This document shows positions 37,192 to 46,334 of a DNA stretch of 62,937 bases, in pieces. Location: NCBI GenBank assembly GCA_030615035.1, contig JAUXAC010000006.1:1-62937 (forward strand), in the 5' to 3' direction. The translations under genes and the position numbers were made by a program. The DNA comes from Dehalococcoidia bacterium. Its GTDB lineage: Bacteria > Chloroflexota > Dehalococcoidia > Dehalococcoidales > RBG-16-60-22. How positions within the stretch are numbered: position 1 is the stretch's first letter; each line of letters opens with the position of its first letter. The notes under the pieces were generated by a model. The model had not been told where the DNA came from. It saw only the letters and a list, made by a program, of their open reading frames with translations, and did not search any database.

Positions 37192-38187
37192 ATGAAAGCA
37201 ATCGTCTATCACAAATATGGTTCACCCGATGTTCTTGAATTAAAAGAGGTAGCCAAACCTATCCCTAAGGACAATGAAGTGCTGATAAGAATATATGCGA
37301 CGACAGTAAACAGAACAGATTGCGCAACAATTAGAGGAATACCATTTTTTGCAAGACTTTTTACAGGTATGTTCAAACCAAAAAAACAAATTCCTGGAAC
37401 CGAATTTGCTGGAAAAATTGAAGAAATTGGAAAAAACGTAAAATCTTTTAAAGTAGGAGATAAAGTTTTTGGATTTGATGACCAAGGTTCAGGGTCTCAT
37501 GCCCAATACATGACAATATCAGAAGACAAAGGGCTGACAACAATACCAAAAAATATAACATATGAACAGGCTGCAGCTAGTACTGAAGGTGCGCATTATG
37601 CGTATAATTATATCAAAAAAGTAAATATAAAAAGGGGGCATAAAGTTCTCGTTAATGGTGCAACAGGAGCTATTGGTTCAGCAGCAGTTCAACTTCTAAA
37701 ATATTTTGATGTTTATGTTACTGCAGTGTGCAATACGAAAAATATAGAATTAGTAAAATCATTAGGAGCTAATAAAGTAATTGATTATAAAAAAGAAGAT
37801 TTTACAAAAGATGAAGAAAAATATAATTTCGTTTTTGATGCTGTTGGAAAAAGTTCATTTGCTAAATGCAAGCCATTGTTACAATCAAGCGGAATTTATA
37901 TTTCATCAGACTTAGGTTATATGGCTCAAAATGTTTTCTTACCACTTATAACAACGATTATTAAACCAATGATTGGAAACAAAAAAACCGTATTTCCAAT
38001 TCCTACAGATATTAGAAGAACTATACTTTTAATCAAAAAGCTCATAGAACACGGAAAATTCAAAGCAGTGATAGATAGAAAATATCCGCTAGAACAAATT
38101 GTCGAGGCGTATAGGTACGTCGAAACAGGGCGCAAAACGGGAAATGTAGTCATAACTGTGGCAAGGTCTAATCAAGGGGTAGTTTGA
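37192..38187 (+). CDS. Zinc-independent quinone-oxidoreductase-type dehydrogenase (MDR family)
   Basis: 331 residues: MKAIVYHKYGSPDVLEL, GTEFAGKIEEIGKNVKSFKVGDKVFG, and the nucleotide loop VNGATGAIGSAAVQLLKYF, characteristic of the NADPH:quinone-reductase branch. The catalytic-zinc residues of alcohol dehydrogenases are absent. Start at ATG 37192; six in-frame codons upstream are not family-like. The gene is distinctly richer in A/T and in AAA/ATA codons than its neighbours, which points to recent import. Substrate unknown. Confidence 0.88.
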   Translation: MKAIVYHKYGSPDVLELKEVAKPIPKDNEVLIRIYATTVNRTDCATIRGIPFFARLFTGMFKPKKQIPGTEFAGKIEEIGKNVKSFKVGDKVFGFDDQGSGSHAQYMTISEDKGLTTIPKNITYEQAAASTEGAHYAYNYIKKVNIKRGHKVLVNGATGAIGSAAVQLLKYFDVYVTAVCNTKNIELVKSLGANKVIDYKKEDFTKDEEKYNFVFDAVGKSSFAKCKPLLQSSGIYISSDLGYMAQNVFLPLITTIIKPMIGNKKTVFPIPTDIRRTILLIKKLIEHGKFKAVIDRKYPLEQIVEAYRYVETGRKTGNVVITVARSNQGVV

Positions 38188-38286
38188 AGGGGCTTCGCCC
38201 CTTCAACATCTATTCCCCCTCTCCTTTGAAGGAGAGGGGGACACAGGGGGTGAGGTGGACAAACAATCAATAGAGGGTGAGAGGAA
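38180..38286. repeat. Intergenic repeat after the dehydrogenase
   Basis: GAAGGGG CTTCG CCCCTTC (38187-38205), then CCCCCTCTCC TTTGAAGGAGAGGGGG (38215-38240) and GGGGGTGAGGTGGACAAACAATC. The last part is the common terminus seen in other copies. Confidence 0.8.
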
Positions 38287-38748
38287 GTGAAGAGGAAATT
38301 AAGCTGGCCAATATTTTGGGCGCTGATAGTAGTATTTATTGTGCTAGCAACAACTATACTTACACCACCTGCAGCATTTGCCCCAACATTTAGAAGGAGC
38401 TTGTTTTTATGGCTTTTTTTCATCTCCGGGGCTGCTTTCTTTCTACTAGGTGTGGCATTGATATTTTTGACTGTAAAAGAAAAAGTGGGAGGAATGTCTA
38501 AGAAGTTTTTAATACTAACAGGAGCGTCCGCCGTAGGACTGCCTGTTTTTGTACTCTTGCACAATGCAATTTATGGTCTGTTTATTCACTTTTTTGGCGC
38601 AGACTTCTGGGACAGAATTGGACTAGGGGGAGACGAGCCTGTCTTCTTTATTTTGGCAATCTTTATCTGCCCATTAGGCTTTCTGGTAGGAGTAGTGGGT
38701 AGTATAGTGCTCGCCATCAAAAACAAACGAGCCAAGTATTCCAGTTAG
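38287..38748 (+). CDS. Four-helix membrane protein of unknown function
   Basis: 153 residues starting with GTG; GAGGAAG-like sequence lies just before it. About four hydrophobic segments (near residues 8-30, 40-63, 75-95, 115-143) and a basic C-terminus (IKNKRAKYSS). No motif recognised. It lies just after a repeat and 22 nt before purD, and could be read from the same transcript, though nothing ties it to purine synthesis. Confidence 0.7.
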   Translation: MKRKLSWPIFWALIVVFIVLATTILTPPAAFAPTFRRSLFLWLFFISGAAFFLLGVALIFLTVKEKVGGMSKKFLILTGASAVGLPVFVLLHNAIYGLFIHFFGADFWDRIGLGGDEPVFFILAIFICPLGFLVGVVGSIVLAIKNKRAKYSS

Positions 38749-38770
38749 AACATTTGAATGGGGGTGAACT

Positions 38771-40045
38771 CTGAAGATACTGGTTGTCGGGGGTGGGGCC
38801 AGGGAGCATACGCTGGTCTGGAAGCTAGCTCAGAGCCCCAAAGTTAAAGAGATTTACGCGGCTCCGGGTAATGCCGGCACAGCTCAAATTGCTCATAATT
38901 TAGATATTAACCCCACTGATATAGAGTCGCTGGTCAAGGCAGCTCAAGAGAATAGGATTGACCTTACCGTCGTTGGGCCCGAGGCATCACTGGCAGAGGG
39001 TATTGCCGACCAGTTCCTAGCCAGGGGTATGCAAATTTTCGGTTCAACCAAGGCAGCCACCGAGATAGAGTCAAGCAAGGTATTTGCCAAGGAGCTAATG
39101 CAAAAATATAATCTCCCCTGCGCCCAAAGCGTCAGCTTCTCTGATTACAGCCGAGCCAAAGAATACCTCCAGCGACAGACACCACCTATTGTCATCAAGG
39201 CTGACGGGCTGGCGGCGGGGAAGGGGGTAACCGTAGCTGAGTCAATTCCACAGGCTCTGGATGCTCTTGCCAACCTTATGGAGTCAAAAGCGCTGGGGGC
39301 AGCCGGCGAGAAGGTAATCATTGAAGAGTGCCTATCGGGAAAGGAGATGAGCGCTTTTGCTTTTACCGATGGTCACACCGTAGTCCCGATGGTGCCTGCC
39401 TGTGATTACAAGCGGATATATGATGGTGACCAGGGACCCAATACCGGTGGTATGGGCAGTTATAGTCCACCTTACTTTTTTAATCCAGCACTGTACAAAT
39501 CGGTAAGGGGAACTATCATGGAACCGGCAGTTAAGGCAATGCATAATGAAGGAAGACCCTATAAGGGCGTCCTTTACGGTGGTTTAATGATTACCAATAG
39601 TGGACCAAAAGTGCTAGAATTTAATGCCCGGTTTGGCGACCCGGAGGCACAGGTTACTCTGCCCCGGCTCAAAACCGACCTGGTAGAAATTATGCTGGCA
39701 GTGGTTGACAGCAAACTTGACCAGATAAATGTTGAATGGAGTGAAGATGCCTGTGTCGGAGTAGTAGTGGCATCTGCCGGCTATCCCGGCAGCTATAAGA
39801 CTGGCTTTCCGATTACCGGGCTAAACGAGTTGGACAAGAACATTTTAGTATTTCATGCCGGAACCAAAATGGGTTCAGCACCGGGGGAGGTGTTGACCAG
39901 CGGAGGGAGAGTACTTACTGTAGCCGCTACCGGTAAGACCATCGCTGAGGCAAGACAAAAGGTTTATAACAATATTTCACGAATCCAATTTGAGGGAAGA
40001 CATTACCGCAAAGACATTGCTGAAATAAAAAACGAGGTAAGATAA
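38771..40045 (+). CDS. purD: Phosphoribosylamine-glycine ligase, apparent CTG start
   Basis: Second step of purine synthesis (GAR synthetase), an ATP-grasp enzyme. The frame encodes [20 protein letters not shown], the exact PurD N-terminus, starting with CTG at 38771; a stop codon lies two codons upstream and no ATG, GTG or TTG occurs between them. GGGGGTGA just before the CTG can serve as ribosome site. The first ATG (39029) would lose 86 residues including the nucleotide-binding domain. Later marks are [14 protein letters not shown] and [13 protein letters not shown]. Total 424 residues, normal length. Stop is 1 nt from purE. Confidence 0.9.
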   Translation: MKILVVGGGAREHTLVWKLAQSPKVKEIYAAPGNAGTAQIAHNLDINPTDIESLVKAAQENRIDLTVVGPEASLAEGIADQFLARGMQIFGSTKAATEIESSKVFAKELMQKYNLPCAQSVSFSDYSRAKEYLQRQTPPIVIKADGLAAGKGVTVAESIPQALDALANLMESKALGAAGEKVIIEECLSGKEMSAFAFTDGHTVVPMVPACDYKRIYDGDQGPNTGGMGSYSPPYFFNPALYKSVRGTIMEPAVKAMHNEGRPYKGVLYGGLMITNSGPKVLEFNARFGDPEAQVTLPRLKTDLVEIMLAVVDSKLDQINVEWSEDACVGVVVASAGYPGSYKTGFPITGLNELDKNILVFHAGTKMGSAPGEVLTSGGRVLTVAATGKTIAEARQKVYNNISRIQFEGRHYRKDIAEIKNEVR

Positions 40046-40046
40046 T

Positions 40047-40511
40047 ATGCCACTAGTAGCTGTAGTTATGGGTTCCAAGTCAGATGCTGAAGCGATGCAG
40101 CCAACACTGGATATATTAACCCAGCTTGGCATTGATTATGAGGTTAATGTAATCTCAGCACATCGCACCCCGGAAAAAGCCAGACAATATGGACTTGCTG
40201 CCCGGGAACGGGGGATTGAGGTCATAATTGCGGCGGCAGGAGGAGCGGCACATCTACCCGGGGTTTTGGCTAGCTGGACAACTTTGCCAGTCATCGGTGT
40301 GCCACTAGCTACCGGCGAATTGGAGGGTGTTGATGCTCTCTACTCCATAGTTCAGATGCCAGCCGGTATACCGGTCGCCAGTGTGGCCATAGGCAATGCC
40401 GGAGCGAAGAATGCCGCCTATCTGGCGGCTGAGATTTTAGGCTTAAAGTATGACAGGATTCAAAAAGCTTACGAAAAGTATAGAAGCGAGTTACAAGGAG
40501 ATAAAAAATGA
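40047..40511 (+). CDS. purE: N5-carboxyaminoimidazole ribonucleotide mutase
   Basis: Purine step producing CAIR. 154 residues with [13 protein letters not shown] near the start, [15 protein letters not shown] and [14 protein letters not shown]; the catalytic Ser and His are present. It follows purD by 1 nt and overlaps purB by 4 nt. No purK is visible, so it may be the class II type using CO2 directly, or purK lies elsewhere. Confidence 0.95.
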   Translation: MPLVAVVMGSKSDAEAMQPTLDILTQLGIDYEVNVISAHRTPEKARQYGLAARERGIEVIIAAAGGAAHLPGVLASWTTLPVIGVPLATGELEGVDALYSIVQMPAGIPVASVAIGNAGAKNAAYLAAEILGLKYDRIQKAYEKYRSELQGDKK

Positions 40512-41857
40512 TTGAGCGGTATTCCCGACCCCAAATGAAAAGAGTGTGGTCAGATGGAAATAAGTTCAACAAGTGGCTTGAAGTAGAGATTGCCGTCTGC
40601 GATGCCTGGACTGAGTTAGGCGCCATTCCTCGAGAAGCCATGCCCAAGATAAAGCTAGCTAAATGCAATATTAAGCGCATGGAGGAAATTCTCAAGGAAA
40701 CTCACCATGACATGACCGCTTTCCTTGGTTCAGTGGCAGAGAGTCTGGGTGAAGAATCACGCTTTATCCACCTTGGGCTTACCTCTTCTGATGTAATAGA
40801 TACCGCGCTCAGCCTGCAGTTAGTTGAAGCCACCGAGATACTAACTCAGGATGTAAAAGACCTCGTCTCAGTACTGGCACAACAGGCAATAGAACACAAA
40901 TATACCCTGATGATGGGTCGCACCCACGGCGTTCATGCCGAACCGATTTCCTTTGGCTTAAAACTGGCAATATGGGTTGAGGAGATGAGGCGAAATTTAC
41001 AAAGGCTCACCGAAGCCAAGAGAGCCATCGCGGTAGGCAAGATTTCAGGAGCAGTTGGCACCTATGCCACTGTGCCCCCAGAGATTGAGCAGAAAGCGTG
41101 CCATAAGCTGAGGCTTAATCCGGCTCCGGTATCAAGCCAGGTTTTGCAGCGCGACCGCCATGCCCAGTTTATTACCACTTTAGCTATAATCTCAAGTTCA
41201 CTAGAGAAGTTCGCTACTGAGATTAGAGGACTGCAACGAACCGAGGTAAGAGAAGTAGAAGAACCTTTCGGTATTGGCCAGACTGGCTCCTCGGCGATGC
41301 CTCACAAACGAAATCCAGAGTTATCTGAACGGATCTGTGGCTTAGCCCGATTGGTAAGGGGGCATGCTTTGACCTCTATGGAAAATATTGCCCTGTGGCA
41401 TGAACGCGACATCAGCCACTCCTCTACCGAACGCATCACTTTGCCTGACTCCTGCCTGATAGTAGATTACTGCCTGGCTCTTTTCACCGCCGTAATCAAA
41501 GGACTGCAAGTTTATCCGCAAAAGATGAAAAAGAATGTAGAGCTTACCAAAGGTTTAGTTTTCTCCCAGCGGGTAATGCTGGCCCTTATTAATAAGGGAT
41601 TGAGTCGGCAAAAAGCCTACGAGCTGGTGCAGCGAAATGCGATGAAAGCCTGGAAGGGGAAGAAGGATTTTCCCAGCTTGTTAAAGGCTGACGCCGAGGT
41701 TACTGCTACCCTGCCCCAAAGAGAGCTTGAGCCGCTTTTTGACTATCAATATTATTTGCGTTATGTGGACGAGATTTTTGAACGACTGGGCTTAACCAGA
41801 GCCCAGTGGAAAGGTAGTATAGCTAAATCGACGGACCTAACACCGAGAGCAATGTAA
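40508..41857 (+). CDS. purB: Adenylosuccinate lyase
   Basis: Cleaves SAICAR and adenylosuccinate. 449 residues with [13 protein letters not shown] near residue 70, [30 protein letters not shown] (catalytic His), and the superfamily signature [16 protein letters not shown]. Full length. It lies between purE and purC with tight spacing. Confidence 0.96.
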   Translation: MIERYSRPQMKRVWSDGNKFNKWLEVEIAVCDAWTELGAIPREAMPKIKLAKCNIKRMEEILKETHHDMTAFLGSVAESLGEESRFIHLGLTSSDVIDTALSLQLVEATEILTQDVKDLVSVLAQQAIEHKYTLMMGRTHGVHAEPISFGLKLAIWVEEMRRNLQRLTEAKRAIAVGKISGAVGTYATVPPEIEQKACHKLRLNPAPVSSQVLQRDRHAQFITTLAIISSSLEKFATEIRGLQRTEVREVEEPFGIGQTGSSAMPHKRNPELSERICGLARLVRGHALTSMENIALWHERDISHSSTERITLPDSCLIVDYCLALFTAVIKGLQVYPQKMKKNVELTKGLVFSQRVMLALINKGLSRQKAYELVQRNAMKAWKGKKDFPSLLKADAEVTATLPQRELEPLFDYQYYLRYVDEIFERLGLTRAQWKGSIAKSTDLTPRAM

Positions 41858-41875
41858 CTCAAGGAGGTAAGGTAA

Positions 41876-42814
41876 ATAAACAATCTTAGCCCATCGGTCT
41901 TGCTGAATGCAGACTTGCCACTGCCATTATTTATCCGGGGTAAGGTACGCGATACTTATGACCTGGGCAATCAGTTACTCCTGATAGCTACTGACCGACT
42001 CTCGGCATTTGATGTAGTTCTTCCCTGTGGCATCCCAGGCAAGGGCCTGGTGCTTAACCAGCTCTCCATTTTCTGGTTTAAACAGACGGCAGAATTGATA
42101 CCCAACCATTTGTTAGAAGCCGTCGATGATATTCAGTGCCTCGATACCTATATTCCAGCGGAAAAGCGTTTTCCTTATCCCTCTTACCTCATTGGGCGGT
42201 CTATGGTTGTTAAAAAAGCGAAGCGCATTCCCGTTGAATGTGTGGTGCGTGGCTACATCTCGGGCTCAGCGTGGGCAGAATATCAGCAATATGGCACCAT
42301 TTCCGGGCTTCCTATACAGAGAGGCTTACAGGAAAGCCAGGAACTACCAGAACCACTGTTTACCCCGACCACCAAGGCAGAAACCGGGCACGACCAGCCG
42401 CTCACTATGGATGAAATGAAAAAGCTGGTAGGCGAGGCTCTAGCTAAAGAGATAAGTGAGAAAAGTCTGGCTATTTATAGCTATGCCCGTGAATACGCCC
42501 GAGAGAGGGGCATTATCATTGCTGATACCAAGATGGAGTTCGGGCTGGATAATGACAAACTCATCCTGATTGACGAGCTACTGACCCCTGACTCATCGCG
42601 GATATGGGACACCGACCTGTATAAAATTGGTCAGTCCCAGCCCAGCTATGATAAGCAACCGGTTCGTGATTGGCTTATTGAGTCAGGGTGGAATAAGGAG
42701 CCACCAGCCCCGATGCTACCCCCGGAAGTCATTGAGGCTACCACCAAAAGGTACGAGCAGGCTTATGAGAGGTTGACCGGGAGGAAACTAAGAGAGGTAG
42801 CAAAGGAGGAGTAA
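41876..42814 (+). CDS. purC: SAICAR synthase, start codon apparently ATA
   Basis: Joins aspartate to CAIR. Marks are LFIRGKVRDTYDLG, VECVVRGYISGSAWAEYQ and TPTTKAETGHD. The first standard start is a TTG at 41900, but it is 33 nt from the AAGGAGG Shine-Dalgarno (41861-41867). The frame is open upstream to a stop at 41873 and encodes NNLSPSVLLNADLPL, which looks like a family N-terminus; an ATA at 41876 stands 8 nt after the AAGGAGG. Either ATA is used, or ATG decayed to ATA and TTG took over. The start shown is the ATA version, 312 residues. Confidence 0.9.
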   Translation: MNNLSPSVLLNADLPLPLFIRGKVRDTYDLGNQLLLIATDRLSAFDVVLPCGIPGKGLVLNQLSIFWFKQTAELIPNHLLEAVDDIQCLDTYIPAEKRFPYPSYLIGRSMVVKKAKRIPVECVVRGYISGSAWAEYQQYGTISGLPIQRGLQESQELPEPLFTPTTKAETGHDQPLTMDEMKKLVGEALAKEISEKSLAIYSYAREYARERGIIIADTKMEFGLDNDKLILIDELLTPDSSRIWDTDLYKIGQSQPSYDKQPVRDWLIESGWNKEPPAPMLPPEVIEATTKRYEQAYERLTGRKLREVAKEE

Positions 42815-42815
42815 T

Positions 42816-42995
42816 ATGTATTATAATACAAGTTCTACTTACTCAAAGTCCTTAAGGATAGCTAGAGGTCAAAAACCACCGCCGAAACCACCGCCAAGAC
42901 CACCAGAAGCTCCTGCAAGAAAAGCTGCTCCTCTTAGAGAAGCACCTGTAAGAAAAGCTGCCGATCCCAAGCCACCATCATTTCCTAGAAAATGA
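42816..42995 (+). CDS. 59-residue proline/lysine/alanine-rich protein
   Basis: ATG at 42816 lies one base after the purC stop, with AAAGGAGGA as ribosome site inside purC, so it should be translated with it. The product opens MYYNTSSTYSKSLRIARG and then turns into proline-rich sequence (KPPPKPPPRPPEAP, ARKAAPLREAPVRKAADPKPP) with an approximate ARKAAPLREAP/VRKAADPKPP repeat. No cysteine, signal or membrane segment; net charge strongly positive. It should be disordered and could bind RNA, membranes or an SH3-like partner. I do not recognise it. Confidence 0.6.
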   Translation: MYYNTSSTYSKSLRIARGQKPPPKPPPRPPEAPARKAAPLREAPVRKAADPKPPSFPRK

Positions 42996-43081
42996 AAGTT
43001 CTGTATAAAAACGTACTGTTGTGATAAAATAGAATGAATAGAAGTATTTTGGTCTATTTACTTTCTTCGAGGGAGTCTTTG

Positions 43082-43147
43082 ATGGGATGCTCTTTTTGTT
43101 CTATATTTAAGCCGCCTAAGCCCCCTCCCATCCCTCATTATAGTTAA
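43082..43147 (+). CDS. Possible 21-residue proline-rich peptide
   Basis: ATG at 43082 with GAGGGAG 6-7 nt before it, ending TAA at 43145-43147. The peptide (MGCSFCSIFKPPKPPPIPHY and a final Ser) carries two cysteines near the start and a PPKPPP run like the 59-residue protein just upstream. The shared composition and good ribosome site argue against chance, but it is very short and its end overlaps the convergent gene's end. Confidence 0.35.
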   Translation: MGCSFCSIFKPPKPPPIPHYS

Positions 43148-43704
43148 TCGGAAAACGCTTCGGATACCTCTTGGCAAGTCTTTTCCCAAGCTTCTCTATT
43201 TTTCGGAAACTTGTGGCTTATGCTATGAATATATGATGCATATCCCCGTGCAAGGCCTTCCTCTCGTTTTGCTTGAGCGAAATAAGAAGCTAAATTATTG
43301 CTAATGTTACCGATTAATTCCTCATTCTCAGGCTCTTTTTCAGATAACCCGGAGGCGTATTCCTCAATCGCTTCTCTAGTTAAACGAATAGCTTCATCAA
43401 GAAACCCCGACTTCCAAAGACTGTAACCTGTACTTGTGGCTAGGCGGGCTATCCATCTTCTCGATTCATCCGTGATTCGTTTTTCGGTTTCTGTCTCGAG
43501 CCTCTGCGACACAATTCTGTAAACCAAGTACCCAACCACTGTTATCGCAATGGCTATGATGGCTAACACAATGGTTAGGGTATCTTTTAAGACGTCGTAT
43601 TTAAATTGCTGTGGGATCTGGTATGTTGGAAACCACAGAAGGTAACCAGTGAACACACCAGCTAAAACTAGTAAAATTGCAAGAGCAAGGTAAATTGCTC
43701 TCAT
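43144..43704 (-). CDS. Membrane-anchored protein of unknown function
   Basis: 186 residues. Two hydrophobic helices near the start (about 4-24 and 42-66), then a cytoplasmic helical part (ETEKRITDESRRWIARLA, SGFLDEAIRLTREAIEEYA, NNLASYFAQAK) that looks like tetratricopeptide-type helical repeats. AAGGAGGGA precedes the ATG. It follows hisB by 13 nt and is probably the last gene of the histidine unit, with no evident part in histidine synthesis. Confidence 0.75.
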   Translation of the reverse strand: MRAIYLALAILLVLAGVFTGYLLWFPTYQIPQQFKYDVLKDTLTIVLAIIAIAITVVGYLVYRIVSQRLETETEKRITDESRRWIARLATSTGYSLWKSGFLDEAIRLTREAIEEYASGLSEKEPENEELIGNISNNLASYFAQAKREEGLARGYASYIHSISHKFPKNREAWEKTCQEVSEAFSD

Positions 43705-43717
43705 CTCTCCCTCCTTT

Positions 43718-44308
43718 TCAACCCTCTAACAAATCCTTGGTGCTGGGAAGTTCGCCACCAAGGCGTTCATCTATTCTGGTAGCTGTACCAAGAGCTCTAC
43801 CCAAGGCTTTAAACAGGGCTTCCGCTTTGTGGTGGTCATTGGTGCCATAAATAACCCTAGCATGGAGGTTAAGTCTGGCTTCAACAGCGAAGGATTCAAG
43901 GAAGTGGCGGATGAGGTCAGTGGGAAATCCAGACATATCGTTACCCTTGAAAGGCAGTTCTAAAACCGTATATCCCCTACCACTGATGTCCACCGCCACC
44001 ATAGCCAAGGCATCATCCATAGGCACAGTGGTATCAGCCATGCGGACAATACCTCGCTTCTCCCCCAGGGCCTCGCCAAGAGCCTTGCCAAAACAAATAG
44101 CAACATCTTCGACAAGGTGGTGCTGGTCATTCCCGGTGGCAGAAATCTTTATGTCAAATACCCCGTGGCGAGCCAACTGGGACAGCAAATGGTCAAACAT
44201 CTTAATACCGGTAGCTATATCCCACTTGCCCCTACCATCAATGTTAAGCTCCAAGCTAATACTTGTTTCTTTAGTATCTCGTTTAACGATAGACAGTCTG
44301 TCAGCCAC
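43718..44308 (-). CDS. hisB: Imidazoleglycerol-phosphate dehydratase
   Basis: Histidine step six. 196 residues, single-function form (no phosphatase domain). Metal-binding motifs [18 protein letters not shown] and [17 protein letters not shown] are complete, with [19 protein letters not shown] earlier. It follows hisC across a short repeat. Confidence 0.96.
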   Translation of the reverse strand: MADRLSIVKRDTKETSISLELNIDGRGKWDIATGIKMFDHLLSQLARHGVFDIKISATGNDQHHLVEDVAICFGKALGEALGEKRGIVRMADTTVPMDDALAMVAVDISGRGYTVLELPFKGNDMSGFPTDLIRHFLESFAVEARLNLHARVIYGTNDHHKAEALFKALGRALGTATRIDERLGGELPSTKDLLEG

Positions 44309-44334
44309 TTATTTACCCTCCTATTTCTGAATCG

Positions 44335-44405
44335 TTTAGCAACCTATCCCCCTGACCCCCTTCTCTTTAAAGGAGAGGGGGATAAAGGGGGTGAGGTTAA
44401 TAAAC
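44335..44405. repeat. Short repeat copy between hisB and hisC
   Basis: AACCTATCCCCCTGACCCCC, a CTTCTCTTTAAAGGAGAGGG hairpin and GGGGGTGAGGTTAATAAACAATC. The last bases also encode the final codons and stop of hisC. Confidence 0.75.
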
Positions 44406-45491
44406 AATCTCTTGTAGTGCTTTGATTAAGGCATCGGTATCTTCTGGCTTACCCACACTAATGCGGATGCTATTTTGCAAAAGCGGCTGGTCAAAGTAAC
44501 GAACCAGTATCCCCTTTCTCTGCAATTTCTGCCAGAGTTCTTTTGCCCTGCCGTTCAGCACCAAGCAAAAAATGAAATTAGCCTGAGACGGGAAAGGTCT
44601 TAGCCATTTCAGCCCCTTTAGCTCTTCAAACAGTCTTTCTCTCTCGGCAATTATAGCCTTTACATTGCCCATTAAATAATCAATATCGTTCAGTGATTCC
44701 CGTGCCGCCACCAGAGCCGCTACGTTTACATTATACGGCAGCTTGATCTTCATCAAGTAACCGGCAACGTCAGGCGGGAAAATACCATAACCTATTCTCA
44801 GTCCAGCCAGTCCGGCCCATTTGCTGAAGGTTCGCAGTACCATCAAGTTTTTATACTGGCCGACTAAAGGAGCCACTGTTTCCCCATAAAATTCATAGTA
44901 GGCTTCATCAATCAATAGCGGTACCCCGGTAGCCACCAGCTCCAGGATATCTGGCTTCGGGGTAACCGTTCCAGTAGGACTGTTAGGGTTAGCCAGAATT
45001 ATTATCTTGGTCTTTGGGGTTATGGCGGCTTTTACTGCGCTTACATTGACGGTAAAATCTTCGTCCCTGGGTATATTCACCAACCTGCCTTTATTTACCA
45101 GTGTTCTCATGCGATACATATCAAAAGTAGGGATACAATTTATCACCTCATCGCCCGGCTCCAGGAACAAGCACAGAATGTCATCCAAAAGCTCACCGCT
45201 GCCATTAGCCGCCACAATACAGCTGGCATCAATTCCCGTATATTCCTGCAATTGCTGGCGAAGCCTGGTCTGCCCGGCGTCAGGATAAGTCTGCCAATAG
45301 CTGTATTCAGCCAAAGCCTGCCGCACTCTCGGTGAACAGCCATAGGGGTTTTCATTGGCATCAAGTTTTATAACCCTCTCTACAGGAACTTCAACTGCTC
45401 CCTCCAGGGTATCCGGGGACTTGTGGGGAGTATAGCCGCCAAGACCAACCAGCTCAGGTCGTATTAATTTGTCTATCTCTTTAGAAGCCAC
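44397..45491 (-). CDS. hisC: Histidinol-phosphate aminotransferase
   Basis: PLP aminotransferase for histidinol phosphate. 364 residues: KLDANENPYGCSPRV, NPNSPTGTVTPKPDIL, and the PLP lysine in TFSKWAGLAGLRIGYG. The start at 45491 is GTG. The last codons (GAG ATT GTT TAT TAA) coincide with the end of a repeat element, so the repeat has supplied the stop. It is upstream of hisB and downstream of an Fe-S protein gene. Confidence 0.95.
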   Translation of the reverse strand: MASKEIDKLIRPELVGLGGYTPHKSPDTLEGAVEVPVERVIKLDANENPYGCSPRVRQALAEYSYWQTYPDAGQTRLRQQLQEYTGIDASCIVAANGSGELLDDILCLFLEPGDEVINCIPTFDMYRMRTLVNKGRLVNIPRDEDFTVNVSAVKAAITPKTKIIILANPNSPTGTVTPKPDILELVATGVPLLIDEAYYEFYGETVAPLVGQYKNLMVLRTFSKWAGLAGLRIGYGIFPPDVAGYLMKIKLPYNVNVAALVAARESLNDIDYLMGNVKAIIAERERLFEELKGLKWLRPFPSQANFIFCLVLNGRAKELWQKLQRKGILVRYFDQPLLQNSIRISVGKPEDTDALIKALQEIVY

Positions 45492-45534
45492 TGATTAATC
45501 GTCCCCCAAACTATCAAACTTCAGTATTATGAAT

Positions 45535-46239
45535 TTACCTGCCCACAGGGCAAACCCGCATACACTCAGCACAGCCACCGGAAGCGTTCCTGAAAGAACT
45601 ACAGGCAAACTTGTTTATAGCATATTGCTCACCAGAATGAGGCTTTGTCAAAGCTCTGGCAGGACAACTATCAAGGCAAATGCCACAACTATCGCATTCA
45701 ATAGTCATGTTAGTATTTGTTGGCTCAAGCGTTGCTTCAGTGAGGCAACAGGAAAGCCTGACTCTCGACCCGAAATCAGGAGTAATCAGCAGGCTATGCC
45801 AACCTAATTTGCCCAACCCGGCAGCCTGCCCAGCGTGCTTATATGAGAATACTGCCTCCAAGAATCTTGCATCCATAGGACAGCCTCTAGCTGGTAACGG
45901 TAGCGCTTTCAGTCCAATACTATGAAAAGCTCCAGCTGTATCGTAAGCCGCCCTGGTCAGTCGCCCAGAGAGAAACTCTGCATTACTATCCAGCAAGTCG
46001 TTCAGGGAAGCTGCACCCGTTGTCCTACCTGCAGACACAAGGTCTAAAATTTCTGGGTAAATCTCCTTGGCAAAAACCACAGCCGAGCGCGCCTGGGGCA
46101 ACAAATTCAACGCACTTTCCTCAAGCTTTGTCCCCTTCCACTCAGACAGGCGAACAACACCCACTTTATTTACATCCAACCTAGGTATCAAATCCCATAA
46201 TATATCATTTGCTGTAGCAGTCTTTTGCTTGTCAGCCAC
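45535..46239 (-). CDS. 4Fe-4S protein related to epoxyqueuosine reductase
   Basis: 234 residues from GTG 46239, chosen because AGGAGG lies 8 nt upstream; the in-frame ATG at 46272 precedes that site. The C-terminal third carries ferredoxin-type cysteines CDSCGICLDSCPARAL and CAECMRVCP, and the middle has GLGKLGWHSLLITPDFGSRVRLSCCLTEA, similar to the QueG region between cobalamin and Fe-S sites. It is shorter than QueG (about 310-380) and lacks its HEAT tail. Lying between hisD and hisC, it may be an unrelated redox protein carried with the operon. Confidence 0.8.
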   Translation of the reverse strand: MADKQKTATANDILWDLIPRLDVNKVGVVRLSEWKGTKLEESALNLLPQARSAVVFAKEIYPEILDLVSAGRTTGAASLNDLLDSNAEFLSGRLTRAAYDTAGAFHSIGLKALPLPARGCPMDARFLEAVFSYKHAGQAAGLGKLGWHSLLITPDFGSRVRLSCCLTEATLEPTNTNMTIECDSCGICLDSCPARALTKPHSGEQYAINKFACSSFRNASGGCAECMRVCPVGR

Positions 46240-46334
46240 GGCGAATCCTCCTAATATTCGATGAACACACAATTATGACCATTTTGAACAAACTAGGATG
46301 CATTGTCAAATAAACTGGCTGAAGATAATAGATG

